Shown in pieces: positions 7,688 through 16,642 of a stretch of 64,000 nucleotides of DNA. The stretch spans positions 1 to 64,000 of the forward strand of contig JABCZJ010000019.1 of assembly GCA_013289715.1 (NCBI GenBank), given 5' to 3'. The stretch is from Acidobacteriota bacterium (GTDB lineage: Bacteria; Acidobacteriota; Terriglobia; Acidiferrales; UBA7541). The translations under genes were made by a program, and so were the position numbers. The notes under the pieces were generated by a model. It searched no databases. It saw only the letters and a list, made by a program, of their open reading frames with translations, and had not been told where the DNA came from. Numbering within the stretch: position 1 is the first letter of the stretch; each line of letters starts with the position of its first letter.

Positions 7688-10150
7688 CTAGGCGACAATC
7701 GATTCTGGTATGCCGGTTTCGAGCAACTTGACGAATTGGCCCGGGGGCAATGGTCGGCTGAAGTAGTAGCCTTGGCCTTCTTCACATTGTTGGGCTTGGA
7801 GAAAAGCCAATTCTTCTGGTGTTTCGATGCCTTCGGCGATCACGCGCAGACCAAGACTCCGACCCATGCCGATGATAGCGGTGACAATCGAGGTCTCACC
7901 ACCATAGGTAGTAATTTGGCGAACGAAAGATTGGTCGATCTTAAGAGCATCGATTGGAAACTTTCTGAGATAGCTCAGACTGGAGTAACCCGTCCCAAAA
8001 TCATCGACAGCCACCCGTATACCTTTCGCTCTGAGAGTCGCAAGTATCGATCCAGTGGCTTCGACGCGCTTCATTAGGACGCTTTCTGTAAGCTCAAGTT
8101 CAAGAAGTTTCGGGTCCAAGCCTGTTTCCTTGAGAATTTCAAACACACCTTCCAGGAAGTGTTCGTGCCGGAATTCCATCGCTGAAATGTTCACCGCTAT
8201 AGTGATGGAAGGTAGTCGTGCGTCCGACCAAGCTCGCGCTTGCGCACAAGCTTCGCGAAGTACCCACTTGCCGATTGGGAGAATCAGGCCACAATCTTCG
8301 GCGACTGGAATAAATTTTGCGGGAGAGACGAGTTCCTGGCGAGCTGGCTTCCAGCGTAGCAATGCTTCCGCGCCAGTAATCTCTCCAGTCTTTAGACTGA
8401 CCTTCGGCTGGTAGTGCAGTGTGAATTCCTTCCGTTCCAGAGCTCGTCGCAGTCCTTCCTCGATGGATTGGCGCTCCACAGCCCGTTCGTTCATAGAGGA
8501 TTTGAAAAACTGATAGCTCTGGCGTCCATTTTCCTTGGCTTGATACATAGCTGTGTCGGCGTTCTTGATGGGCGTCTCCGCGTCTAGACCGTCATCGGGA
8601 TACACGCTAATGCCGATGCTGGTGGTTACGTGCAAATCCTGTTCATTGATGAAATGAGCGGCTGCTACGGCCTGCAGCAGTCTTCGGGCAGTAACCGCAC
8701 CATCTTCGGAGTGTTCCATTTCTGAAAGCAGCACAACGAACTCATCGCCTCCCTGGCGGCTAACGGTGTCCGAGGCGCGCACGCAATCACAAAGGCGCTT
8801 GGTGATGGATTGAAGGAGCTTGTCGCCCGTGAGATGCCCCAAAGAATCGTTGATGTGCTTGAAGCCATCTAAATCCAAAAACAGTACGCCAACTTTCTTT
8901 GTGTGTCGCGACGCCAGGATAATCGCCTGGTTAATCCGGTCGTTCAAGAGCGCTCGATTGGGTAGGCCAGTCAAAACGTCGTGCTCAGCTGAGTGAGCCA
9001 ACCGCAACGCCATAGCTCGCGCCGCGCTCACGTCGCGAAATACAATCACAGCTCCAGTGGCCTGCCCTTCGCGGTTGTGGATGGGAGCGACAGAATCTTC
9101 GATTGGTATTTCTAACCCATCTTGCCGCACAAGAATATTGTTCGACGGCACATGGACGGTTAGGTCTTTGTCAACCGCCAACTGCGTCGAACTGGAATTA
9201 ACTTTGCGACTTGTAGCATCCAGGATCTCGACAACGTCGGCTACTGGCCGGCCCGTTGCTTCCCGATGCGACCACCCTGTCATTTTTTCCGCGACGAGAT
9301 TAAGGAAAGTGACATTCCCGGAACTGTCGGTACAAGCGACGGCATCCCCGATGGAGTTAAGGGTGACCTGGGCTCGTTCCTTCTCCACGAACAAAGCGTC
9401 TTTTGCAACAGCGAGTTCCTGCGTCCGCCCAATGACTTTTTCTTCGAGCTCTGCATTCATCCTGCCGATTTGCTCCTCGGCCTTCTCCCGGCGGCCAATT
9501 TCCTTTGTCATTCTGCGAGTTACATAGAATCCAACAGCGACGCAAAGGCCTGCCGCCAGGATGAGAAGGCTCAGGACCATCCTATGTGCCTTCGTATAAC
9601 GACTCCTCGATTCCGTTGCGGCTTGATCCATCTGTTCTCCCTGAAACTCCACAAAGCGGTTCCAAGAGTCGTGATATCGGATCAGCAGAGGTAGCGTCTG
9701 ATCCAGCATGGCCGCCCTCGCCTGCGCGTATTTGTGCTCGTCAATGAGCAGATGAAGCGCTTGGAGGTAGCTGGCGATGTACGGTTTTCTGGCCGCCACG
9801 ATCGCATCGAGAAGTTCGCGTTCTTTTCCTGGTTCGACACCGAGTTCTTCGATCTGGCGTACAAGGGCAGAGATTTTATCGGTGTTCTCGGCTCGACTCT
9901 TGAGCAATGACGGGACTTGGTCGGTGTTGTCCAGCAAAAATAGCTCCATGGTGATTCGGTTGTTCAAGTTCGAGTAGCCCAAAGCCTCTCTGCAGAATTG
10001 AACCTTGGCCCATCGTTTCGTAACGAGATTCTGTAAATCTGCGTTTATATGGCCCATTCGGCTGAGGCCTAGCCATCCCAGTCCTAGCAAAACGCAGAAG
10101 AGGAAGCTGAACGAAATCGTTAATATCAAACTTATGGACCGTTTTTTCAT
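7688..10150 (-). CDS. Membrane GGDEF-EAL protein with PAS domain
   Basis: An 820-residue cyclic-di-GMP enzyme. A first membrane helix (about 7-29), a ~160-residue helical sensor region like the 4HB/CHASE3 type and a second helix (about 190-210) suggest a periplasmic sensor. A short coiled coil, a PAS domain (about 265-380), a GGDEF domain (about 395-555) and an EAL domain (about 570-805) follow. The cyclase signature GGDEF is intact and preceded by an RASD inhibitory site. The phosphodiesterase motifs EALLRW, ELTES, DDFGTGYSSL and IAEGIET are also present, so both activities are possible and the net direction cannot be told. It is transcribed alone. PilZ receptors are encoded near 40-42.7 kb. 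Confidence 0.92.
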   Translation of the reverse strand: MKKRSISLILTISFSFLFCVLLGLGWLGLSRMGHINADLQNLVTKRWAKVQFCREALGYSNLNNRITMELFLLDNTDQVPSLLKSRAENTDKISALVRQIEELGVEPGKERELLDAIVAARKPYIASYLQALHLLIDEHKYAQARAAMLDQTLPLLIRYHDSWNRFVEFQGEQMDQAATESRSRYTKAHRMVLSLLILAAGLCVAVGFYVTRRMTKEIGRREKAEEQIGRMNAELEEKVIGRTQELAVAKDALFVEKERAQVTLNSIGDAVACTDSSGNVTFLNLVAEKMTGWSHREATGRPVADVVEILDATSRKVNSSSTQLAVDKDLTVHVPSNNILVRQDGLEIPIEDSVAPIHNREGQATGAVIVFRDVSAARAMALRLAHSAEHDVLTGLPNRALLNDRINQAIILASRHTKKVGVLFLDLDGFKHINDSLGHLTGDKLLQSITKRLCDCVRASDTVSRQGGDEFVVLLSEMEHSEDGAVTARRLLQAVAAAHFINEQDLHVTTSIGISVYPDDGLDAETPIKNADTAMYQAKENGRQSYQFFKSSMNERAVERQSIEEGLRRALERKEFTLHYQPKVSLKTGEITGAEALLRWKPARQELVSPAKFIPVAEDCGLILPIGKWVLREACAQARAWSDARLPSITIAVNISAMEFRHEHFLEGVFEILKETGLDPKLLELELTESVLMKRVEATGSILATLRAKGIRVAVDDFGTGYSSLSYLRKFPIDALKIDQSFVRQITTYGGETSIVTAIIGMGRSLGLRVIAEGIETPEELAFLQAQQCEEGQGYYFSRPLPPGQFVKLLETGIPESIVA

Positions 10151-10591
10151 GGCTACAACCTCGACTCTGTTGATTGTTACAACGCTGTCTCTGGCTTTGT
10201 GAAGCTGGACCTTCTTGCGGTCTTAAACGCCGATTCGTCGAAAGTAGGAGACAACATCACAGAACGCAAAGCCCGTCCAATTCATGCAGGAGAGGTTGGT
10301 GTGACGTCAGAGCCGGAATGAAGCTCGAACGTAGCAACGGCTCAAGCAAAACAGAGCTTTCTTCGGAAGGGTGTCTTGATTCTCCCGTGACTAGATACAA
10401 AGAGTCAATCAACCGAAACCGGACATGTCCCCAAGAGTTACCTCGTGCAGCTGGCAGTCCGCTGTCCCCGCTGCTTGGCTAAGTCCCGATAAGTCGGACA
10501 AGTCGTTTTGACCGCTAACGCGACCCACGAATCGCGGTGGACGCGCAAATAGCGGCTGGCCCGGACGGCGGGAACCAGCGCGTGGTGCCGC
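10151..10591. other. Intergenic region, nothing recognised
   Basis: About 440 bp between the start of the GGDEF-EAL gene and the end of the HPF-like gene. It must hold the promoter of the GGDEF-EAL gene. I saw no convincing frame, hairpin terminator or RNA. A short plus-strand frame at 10174-10482 has no protein-like composition. Confidence 0.5.
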
Positions 10592-10960
10592 TCAGTCTGC
10601 AGCGGGTGTTTCGCGCGGCACCGGCAGGGCGATGGCGCGCTTCCGTTTCCAGACGTAGTCTTTGCGCAGCTTGGACTGGTGCTTCTTCACCTGCACTTCG
10701 AGTTCGGCAAACGCGGCTTTGGCGCTGCCCAGGACGTCCGCACCGACGCCGGTCGAGTGCAGCGTGCCGGTGGGAAGATTCAGATTCAACGAGAAATTAA
10801 ATTCGATCTTGCGCGGCGTCTTTTCCAGAGAGCCGTGTAGTAAGACTGCATCCGGAGAATAACGCTTTAGGATGCGATTCAGTGTTGCGGCGTGACGTTC
10901 GGTTTCATGTTCAATGATGGCGCGAAATTCGGCATCCACATGACTGTAAGTAATTTTCAT
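10592..10960 (-). CDS. HPF/RaiA-like ribosome-associated protein
   Basis: A 122-residue protein from ATG 10960. It has the beta-alpha-beta-beta-beta-alpha pattern of the ribosome hibernation (S30AE/RaiA) fold: an N-terminal strand with MKITYSHVD, a helix (AIIEHETERHAATLNRIL), strands with IEFNFSLNLNL, then a helix with DVLGSAKAAFAELEVQVKKHQSKLRKDY. The basic C-terminal helix fits the 30S decoding-site contact in this family. There is no long-HPF dimerisation domain. Family members inactivate or store ribosomes in stationary phase or stress. The frame extends upstream to 11095 but that part looks non-coding. Confidence 0.7.
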   Translation of the reverse strand: MKITYSHVDAEFRAIIEHETERHAATLNRILKRYSPDAVLLHGSLEKTPRKIEFNFSLNLNLPTGTLHSTGVGADVLGSAKAAFAELEVQVKKHQSKLRKDYVWKRKRAIALPVPRETPAAD

Positions 10961-11205
10961 CGGGGCACCCTGGTGGATCGCTAATTGCGGATAGAAAAAG
11001 TCGTAGCATCGAGGCGAATTCAGCATAGCGCTGCGCAAGGTGGGTTGCAACCGGACTTCGCCTGGAAACAGGGGAGCAACGTGTGCCATTTCCACGTTCC
11101 GTAGCGGGACGTGCTGTAGCGAGGCGCGCCGGTCGCGCGATTTGACAGTCTCGGCAACGGCGTCATACGCTCGACGAGTGGTGAGTCAGAGGTTTTAGCG
11201 CAGCC

Positions 11206-12138
11206 ATGGTTGCGAAACAGAAAACTGCGGAACTCGATCCGGCGCGTCTCCTCGTGGGGCCTGCTGGCTGGTCCTATCCCGACTGGAAAGGCATCCTATA
11301 TCCGCCGCGGCGGGCGAAGGGATTTCACGAGGTAACCTACCTGGCGGACTTTTTCGACACGATTGAAATCAATACTTCGTTCTATCACCCGCTGAAGCCG
11401 GATTTCGCCGCGCAGTGGCTCGAGCACGTCGCCGCAAATCCCCGCTTCCTGTTTACCGCAAAGCTTTGGCAGAAATTCACGCATCAAGACAACGCCACAG
11501 CCGGGGATGTAAAAATTGTCCGCGCGGGATTCGATATCTTGCGCGCCGCGAACCGGCTGGGCGCGGTGCTGCTGCAATTCCCGTTTTCGTTTCACAACAC
11601 GGGGGAAAATCGGGCGAGGCTGAATCATATTCTCGATGACTTTGGCGTCTACCCGCTGGTGGTGGAAGTGCGCCACGCGTCCTGGGCGAAAAAAGAGTTC
11701 TACGAGCTGCTGCACGAGCGCGGGGTGGGGTTCTGCAACATTGATCAGCCCGTGATCGGGCGATCGATTCGGCCAAGTGAACGCGTTACCTCTCCCATCG
11801 GTTATGTGCGCCTGCACGGGCGGCGCTACGACACGTGGTTCAGCGACGATCCTGCGTCGCCTGCTTCTGAGCGCTACAACTATCTGTATTCCGAGGAAGA
11901 ACTCGAACCCTGGGCTAAGCGGATCGAGCACGTCGCGGAAAATACTGGCATGACCTTCGTCGTCACCAACAATCATTTCGACGCGAAAGGAATTGTAAAC
12001 GCTCTGCAGCTGATTCATTTGCTGTCGGGTAATAAAGTAAAGGTACCCGAGACGCTTCGCGCACATTATCCCCAGCTGGAGGCCATCGCTAATGAGCCTG
12101 CTGCTGAACCAACGCTATTCCCCCTGCCCCGGCAATAG
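11206..12138 (+). CDS. DUF72 (YecE-like) protein
   Basis: A 310-residue protein of the DUF72 family, a TIM-barrel-like fold of unknown biochemical function. Landmarks are GPAGWSYPDWKGILYP near the N-terminus, FFDTIEINTSFYH, FLFTAKLWQKFTH, LLQFPFSFH, VVEVRHASW and the C-terminal FVVTNNHFDAKGIVNAL. The length is close to the family norm. It stands alone between the HPF-like gene (divergent) and the zinc-ribbon gene (convergent). Confidence 0.88.
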   Translation: MVAKQKTAELDPARLLVGPAGWSYPDWKGILYPPRRAKGFHEVTYLADFFDTIEINTSFYHPLKPDFAAQWLEHVAANPRFLFTAKLWQKFTHQDNATAGDVKIVRAGFDILRAANRLGAVLLQFPFSFHNTGENRARLNHILDDFGVYPLVVEVRHASWAKKEFYELLHERGVGFCNIDQPVIGRSIRPSERVTSPIGYVRLHGRRYDTWFSDDPASPASERYNYLYSEEELEPWAKRIEHVAENTGMTFVVTNNHFDAKGIVNALQLIHLLSGNKVKVPETLRAHYPQLEAIANEPAAEPTLFPLPRQ

Positions 12139-12221
12139 GCGGAGCTACGCGCACGACGCGAAAATGGCGATACATATCCCAGTGCTCGAACAGAGGGGCA
12201 AAACCGCGTAATTGGAGGTCG

Positions 12222-12689
12222 TTACTTCTTGAAGAGATCTTCGAATGCCTTGCGCGCGTCGTTCGGACGTCCGGGGTTTGTGGGTGCCGGAGTGGCGCTG
12301 GCATAGGTCACCGGTGAAGTGTCTTTCTCCACGGTCATGCGAAATTCAAAGAACGTGCAATCGTTCTTGGCATCTTTTTTGGCGATGCGTTCGGGAATCG
12401 GCTGAGTGCACTCAAACTGCTTGCCCGTATCGAAATGCACACATTGTTTGCAGCAATGCAGTGCCGTATGGCAACGAGGGCAGTCACCGTTGGGATCAAA
12501 TCCGGGCATCAGCACCGCACCACAACTGGAGCATCGCGCCCTCATCACTGTACCAACCATGCGCGGCGTGCGCGGGCCCATCGAATCCTGCTTGGGGCGC
12601 GGCTCGCCGCTGGGGCGTTCGCTTCTTTCTCTTTTCTTTTCCTGGGAATCGCGGTCGCTGTAGCCCCTCTGCTTATACTTCCGGTCCAT
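12222..12689 (-). CDS. Zinc-ribbon protein with two cysteine clusters
   Basis: A 155-residue protein with a strong AGGAGG ribosome site before ATG 12689. The first ~50 residues are charged and probably disordered (RDSQEKKRERSERPSG). A CSSC...CPRC zinc ribbon follows (residues ~53-75), then a second cluster, CCKQCVHFD...ECTQPIPERI...NDCTFFEF, that may bind another metal. The tail ends in ARKAFEDLFKK. The first cluster resembles a DNA/RNA-polymerase-type ribbon, but no function can be assigned. Convergent with the DUF72 gene. Confidence 0.7.
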   Translation of the reverse strand: MDRKYKQRGYSDRDSQEKKRERSERPSGEPRPKQDSMGPRTPRMVGTVMRARCSSCGAVLMPGFDPNGDCPRCHTALHCCKQCVHFDTGKQFECTQPIPERIAKKDAKNDCTFFEFRMTVEKDTSPVTYASATPAPTNPGRPNDARKAFEDLFKK

Positions 12690-12809
12690 CGGACCTCCTA
12701 AGGGGTTAATTCATGTTACTCCGAATGATTTTCTGCCCATGACGATTTCACAATCGGGTGTGGAAAAGTCATCGAATCCAGCGCGGAAAAGCTCGGCGGC
12801 CGCGCTGAT

Positions 12810-13254
12810 TCAATCGAATGGTCCGAAAGCTTTCACCGAATAAATTTGCGGAAGAAAATCCGCCAGCAACTGCCACCGGCGCCCTTCATCGCGTGTGTAA
12901 AAAATCTGGCCCGTGGAAGTCCCGCAATAAACTCCGGCCCGGTCGCGAATTGCTGCGATACACGCCGCAGTCGTTTTGCTGGTAGAGGCGCTTGCCATCC
13001 GCCGCGGGGAGCAGCTTATGCACACACTGGCCGAAACCGGGATGCTTATCGGGTAGAATATCAGCGCGAGTACCGCAATTCCGTGGCTGCCAGGAACGGC
13101 AGCCATCCCCTGTATAGAACACCCCTGCGGCGGAAATTGCAACATACATTTTCATCGTGTCGTGCGGGCCTGGAACGATCAATCGGACGTTCTTGCGGCC
13201 ACTGCGCGTGTTAATCATCGGCAACAACACGATTCCTTTGCGCAGATCGCTCAC
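12810..13254 (-). pseudogene. Remnant of a BNR/sortilin-type beta-propeller (sialidase-like) gene
   Basis: One frame gives MYVAISAAGVFYTGDGCRSW and KHPGFGQCVHKLLPA...LYQQNDCGVYRS, a recognisable middle part of the WD40/YVTN/BNR-type propeller proteins. At about 12945-12960 the match jumps to another frame at DRAGVYCGTSTGQIFYTRDEG...LLADFLPQIYSV, the normal C-terminal end. The blades that belong between, probably well over 100 residues, are gone, and the join is out of frame. The N-terminal part is also missing. The remnant begins with an ATGA overlap on the hpnE stop, so it probably sits at the tail of the hopanoid transcript. Confidence 0.75.
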
Positions 13255-14723
13255 GAGCGCACCCCATTGTTTCGCCCAGCCCAGAATTTGCAGAGGCCTT
13301 CGAACGGTAAATCCGGCTGAAGAAAAGTGCGGGGCTCACCACGGTCCGCCAGCAGCGCCTCTGCCGCCAGATAACCGCTGCGCACCGCACCCTCCATCGT
13401 TGCCGGCCATCCGGTGCGCGTCCAATCTCCACAGACGTACAAATTCGGCAGGTCGATTCTCTGGCTAGGTCGCCACTGGTCGGAACCCGGTTCCGGCGAA
13501 AATGTCGCGTTCACTTCCTTGATCACCGTGGCCTTGCGCAATTGCGCTTCGCGCGTGAGCGGCAGCACGTCTGCAAGTTCGCGGCGGCACATTTCGATGA
13601 TTTCCTGCCGGGAGCGCGGAATCAGATCGTAGGAGGCGCTGATCACCAATTGCAGGTACTGCCCGCCACCCTCAACCGTGGCGACCTGCACTTCGCTTGG
13701 ACGTACCCCGTCATGATTCGTTTCATCGGGCTTGTACAAAAGCGTCTTGTTGAAAACCCACTGCGTGGTGTGGTCCAGCAGCGTCAGAAACGGTTCGGTC
13801 ATCACCGGGCGGTCGTACCACAGGTGCACGCCGGTGATCGGCGACGTCTTGAGATGCCGCAAGCCCTCGAGCGGTGCGTTCGTTTCCGAGCACTCCGGCG
13901 GCAGCATATCCAGCAGCACGTCGTGCGGCACCGCGCAAACACAGGCGTCGGCGTGAACTTCAGTGCCGTCGTCCATCACCGCGCCGGTGAAGCGATTTCC
14001 CGCCACGTGAATCTTGCTGATTCCGCAGCGCAGCCGCACGTCCCCGCCCTGCCGCACAATCGCTTCGCGGCAACCTTCGTACAGATCGGCGAGCGGCACA
14101 GTGGGGATTCCCACGCGGTAGCCGGTGCTATTACCCAGGAACGCCTTCCAGAACACTTCGATTCCGTAGCGGGCGTCCGTGCGTGCCAGTTCTTCATCCA
14201 GCGCGCTAACCAGCACCACGCGCCAAAACCTTTCCACCGCAGCGGGAGTCTGCTTCATGCGATGCAGCCAATCCAGCATCGAGATGCCCTCGATGCGCGG
14301 CGGATTTCCTCCGGAACGCGCGATGGCCAGCATGGCATTCGCGATGCAGCGCTTGTCGTCGAGTTTCAGCGCGCGAAACAGCAGGAACGACGGCGCCATG
14401 TGCAGCGGCGGAGGCAGCGGCGCGGCTTCGATGGTCGAGCGCTGACCCTGCGCGTCGGCAAAATAAAGTCGATCGTAAAAGCGAATCTTTGCGCTCGCGC
14501 CAACACGCGAATAAAAGTCTGCTAAATTCGTGCAGCAGCCCAGCGTGACGTGCTGGCAATTGTCTACCTCGCTGCCGTCGGGCAACGTGTAGGAAGTGGC
14601 GCGCCCGCCCAGATGCGGACGCTTTTCCAGCAGCCGGACCTGGAGGCCCGCTTCAGCCAGCGCGACGGCGGACGACAGCCCCGCCAGTCCGCCGCCGATT
14701 ACTAGAACGCTTTGCGAGGACAT
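13251..14723 (-). CDS. hpnE: Hydroxysqualene reductase / squalene-associated FAD desaturase HpnE
   Basis: A 490-residue FAD-dependent amine-oxidase-type protein. The dinucleotide-binding motif VIGGGLAGLSSA is at residues ~7-18, followed by the acidic end of the second strand (LLEKRPHLGGRA). The C-terminal FAD motif is LYVCGDWTRTGWPATMEGAVRSG. HpnE reduces hydroxysqualene to squalene, the last step of the HpnCDE route from farnesyl diphosphate. Its start lies 71 bp inside the 3' end of the hpnC-hpnD gene, so translation is probably coupled; AAGGG precedes the ATG. Length fits the family. The BNR pseudogene overlaps its stop. Confidence 0.92.
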   Translation of the reverse strand: MSSQSVLVIGGGLAGLSSAVALAEAGLQVRLLEKRPHLGGRATSYTLPDGSEVDNCQHVTLGCCTNLADFYSRVGASAKIRFYDRLYFADAQGQRSTIEAAPLPPPLHMAPSFLLFRALKLDDKRCIANAMLAIARSGGNPPRIEGISMLDWLHRMKQTPAAVERFWRVVLVSALDEELARTDARYGIEVFWKAFLGNSTGYRVGIPTVPLADLYEGCREAIVRQGGDVRLRCGISKIHVAGNRFTGAVMDDGTEVHADACVCAVPHDVLLDMLPPECSETNAPLEGLRHLKTSPITGVHLWYDRPVMTEPFLTLLDHTTQWVFNKTLLYKPDETNHDGVRPSEVQVATVEGGGQYLQLVISASYDLIPRSRQEIIEMCRRELADVLPLTREAQLRKATVIKEVNATFSPEPGSDQWRPSQRIDLPNLYVCGDWTRTGWPATMEGAVRSGYLAAEALLADRGEPRTFLQPDLPFEGLCKFWAGRNNGVRS

Positions 14724-16620
14724 CACCCTTCCACCAGCCAGCCCGTCGCGCCGCGAGGCCCGCCGTCAGCAAATATTGGATTTTTTCCGCGCTGGAGAGC
14801 GAAATGCGCGAGGCGAACACGTCGAATTCGCGCTCTTCGATGCGCGCGAGCAAACTGCTGTAGGTGCGAACCAGCGCCCAAAGAGTAGCCTGGCTGTCCG
14901 CGTTCACGCGGGAGACGAGCGGCGCGCCTTCCTGATACATCTGCGACGCGCGCTCGGCTTCAAACGCGAGCAACTCCGCCAGCTGAGGCGTTACCGGCCC
15001 GCGCAATTCTTCCGCGCGGATTCCGAAGCGATCGAGATCTTCCTGCGGCAGATAAATTCGTCCCATCGCGTAATCGCTTCCCACGTCGCGAATGATATTC
15101 GTCAGCTGGAAGGCGAGGCCCAAACGCTCGGCCAGATCCGGCGCTTTTGGATCGTTGAAGCCGAAGACGTGCAGGCACGTCAGCCCCACCGTTCCCGCCA
15201 CGCGATAGCAATATTCACTGAGGCGATCGAACGTCGCATAGGTAGAGACAGTCAGATCCATTTCCGCACCGAGAATCAGGTCGTGAAAGTAGCGCGTGGG
15301 GATCTGGAAGCGTTCGATGGTATCGGCCAATGCCGGTAAAACCGCGCCGCCGTCGGTGTGGCCGCCGATGGCCTGGTCCAGCATGCTCCGCCAGCGCGCC
15401 AGGGCCTGGCGCTTGGATTCCAGATCGCCGGGCTCGTCCGAAACATCGTCAATCAGGCGCATGAATGCGTAGAGCGCACAGAGCGCGTTGCGTTTTTCCT
15501 TGCGCAGTCCGAAGAATGCCAAATAAAAGCTGCTGCGCGCGGCCCGCGCGATGCGATTGCATTCGGCGTAGGATTCGCGAACCGTATCGGAATACGGACG
15601 GAGCTTGATTACGCTGCGATCGCGCGCGACGACTTCGTTCGTGTTTTCTTCTGCTGCCGCGGCTTCCGGGGCTGTGCTTCCCGCCGCGACCGCACGCTGC
15701 GAATCCCCGCCGCTTGAAAATGCGCGGAGCGCGAGCGTCTTGCCCAGGAGCTTCGCCTGGGTCCATTTACTCAGCGAAGGCCGATGCTCGAGCGTGTTGT
15801 AACCGGAAGCTTCAATCGCGTCCAAAATCGCCAGCCCGCCGCCGCTGAACATCTCCAAATCAACGCGCAAAAATCTCTGCACAGTTTGCGCCAGCGGCTG
15901 CCCGGCGCGAAATAGCTCGCGGGTTCGCGTGATCAGCGACGCCATCAAAGCCGTATAACGCGCATCGAACCGCCGGTTGACGATGTCCTCTTCAGTCAAG
16001 CGATGCGCCGCAAGCGCTTCGAGCGGGATATAAATGCGGCCCTTCTCCAGATCGCGCGACACATCCTGCCAGAAATTCGCGAGCTGCAGCGCTGTACAGG
16101 TGTAATCCGAAAGCTTCTGCCGCGGCTCATCGCGATAGCCACACAGATAAAGTACCAGCCGTCCGACCGGATTCGCCGAATAAACGCAGTAATCAAGTAC
16201 TTCATCCCATGTGGCGTAGCGATGAACACTCTGGTCCCGGCGAAAAGCCCGCAGCAAATCGCAAAAGGGCTGCAGCGGAATATCTTTCGCGCGAATCGTT
16301 TCGCGCAATGCAATGAGAACCGGATGCGCCGGCCCTGCGCCCTCCTCGTAGATCAAGCGCAACTCGTGTTCCCACGCGTCGAGCAGCTTCAGCGCGCGCG
16401 CGGGATCGGCTACTTCGTCGCCCAAATCATCCGACCAGCGGCAATACGCATAAACATTGTAGAAATGCTGATGCAGATGGCGAGGCAGCAGCCAGGACAC
16501 GACGTTGAAATTTTCGTAGTGGTGCGTCGCCAGCCAGCGCGTGTAGCGCTCGGCTTCCGCAGGAGCGCAATTGGCCTGCGGCAGATTACGCGCGATTTCA
16601 AGTTCCGGTGTGGGCAGCAT
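14653..16620 (-). CDS. hpnC-hpnD: HpnC-HpnD fusion, squalene/phytoene synthase-like pair
   Basis: A single 655-residue frame holds two trans-isoprenyl diphosphate synthase domains. Residues ~15-290 match HpnC, with the Asp-rich motifs WSDDLGDE and WQDVSRDLEKGR. A ~40-residue Ala/Glu-rich linker follows, then residues ~330-620 match HpnD, with LIDDVSDEPGD and NIIRDVGSDYAMGR. HpnD makes presqualene diphosphate from two farnesyl diphosphates and HpnC converts it to hydroxysqualene, so the fusion could pass the intermediate between sites. They are usually separate adjacent genes, hpnC first, the same order as here. The last ~24 codons overlap hpnE. All Asp motifs are intact in both halves. Confidence 0.92.
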   Translation of the reverse strand: MLPTPELEIARNLPQANCAPAEAERYTRWLATHHYENFNVVSWLLPRHLHQHFYNVYAYCRWSDDLGDEVADPARALKLLDAWEHELRLIYEEGAGPAHPVLIALRETIRAKDIPLQPFCDLLRAFRRDQSVHRYATWDEVLDYCVYSANPVGRLVLYLCGYRDEPRQKLSDYTCTALQLANFWQDVSRDLEKGRIYIPLEALAAHRLTEEDIVNRRFDARYTALMASLITRTRELFRAGQPLAQTVQRFLRVDLEMFSGGGLAILDAIEASGYNTLEHRPSLSKWTQAKLLGKTLALRAFSSGGDSQRAVAAGSTAPEAAAAEENTNEVVARDRSVIKLRPYSDTVRESYAECNRIARAARSSFYLAFFGLRKEKRNALCALYAFMRLIDDVSDEPGDLESKRQALARWRSMLDQAIGGHTDGGAVLPALADTIERFQIPTRYFHDLILGAEMDLTVSTYATFDRLSEYCYRVAGTVGLTCLHVFGFNDPKAPDLAERLGLAFQLTNIIRDVGSDYAMGRIYLPQEDLDRFGIRAEELRGPVTPQLAELLAFEAERASQMYQEGAPLVSRVNADSQATLWALVRTYSSLLARIEEREFDVFASRISLSSAEKIQYLLTAGLAARRAGWWKGDVLAKRSSNRRRTGGAVVRRRAG

Positions 16621-16642
16621 GGTGCCCTGAGTTGCGAAAACG

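Noticed and set aside
10174..10482. Plus-strand frame of 102 residues
   Set aside because: Mixed, non-protein-like composition and no ribosome site; treated as intergenic.
13542..14525. 327-residue plus-strand frame
   Set aside because: Antisense to hpnE and His/Arg-rich, typical of a shadow frame.
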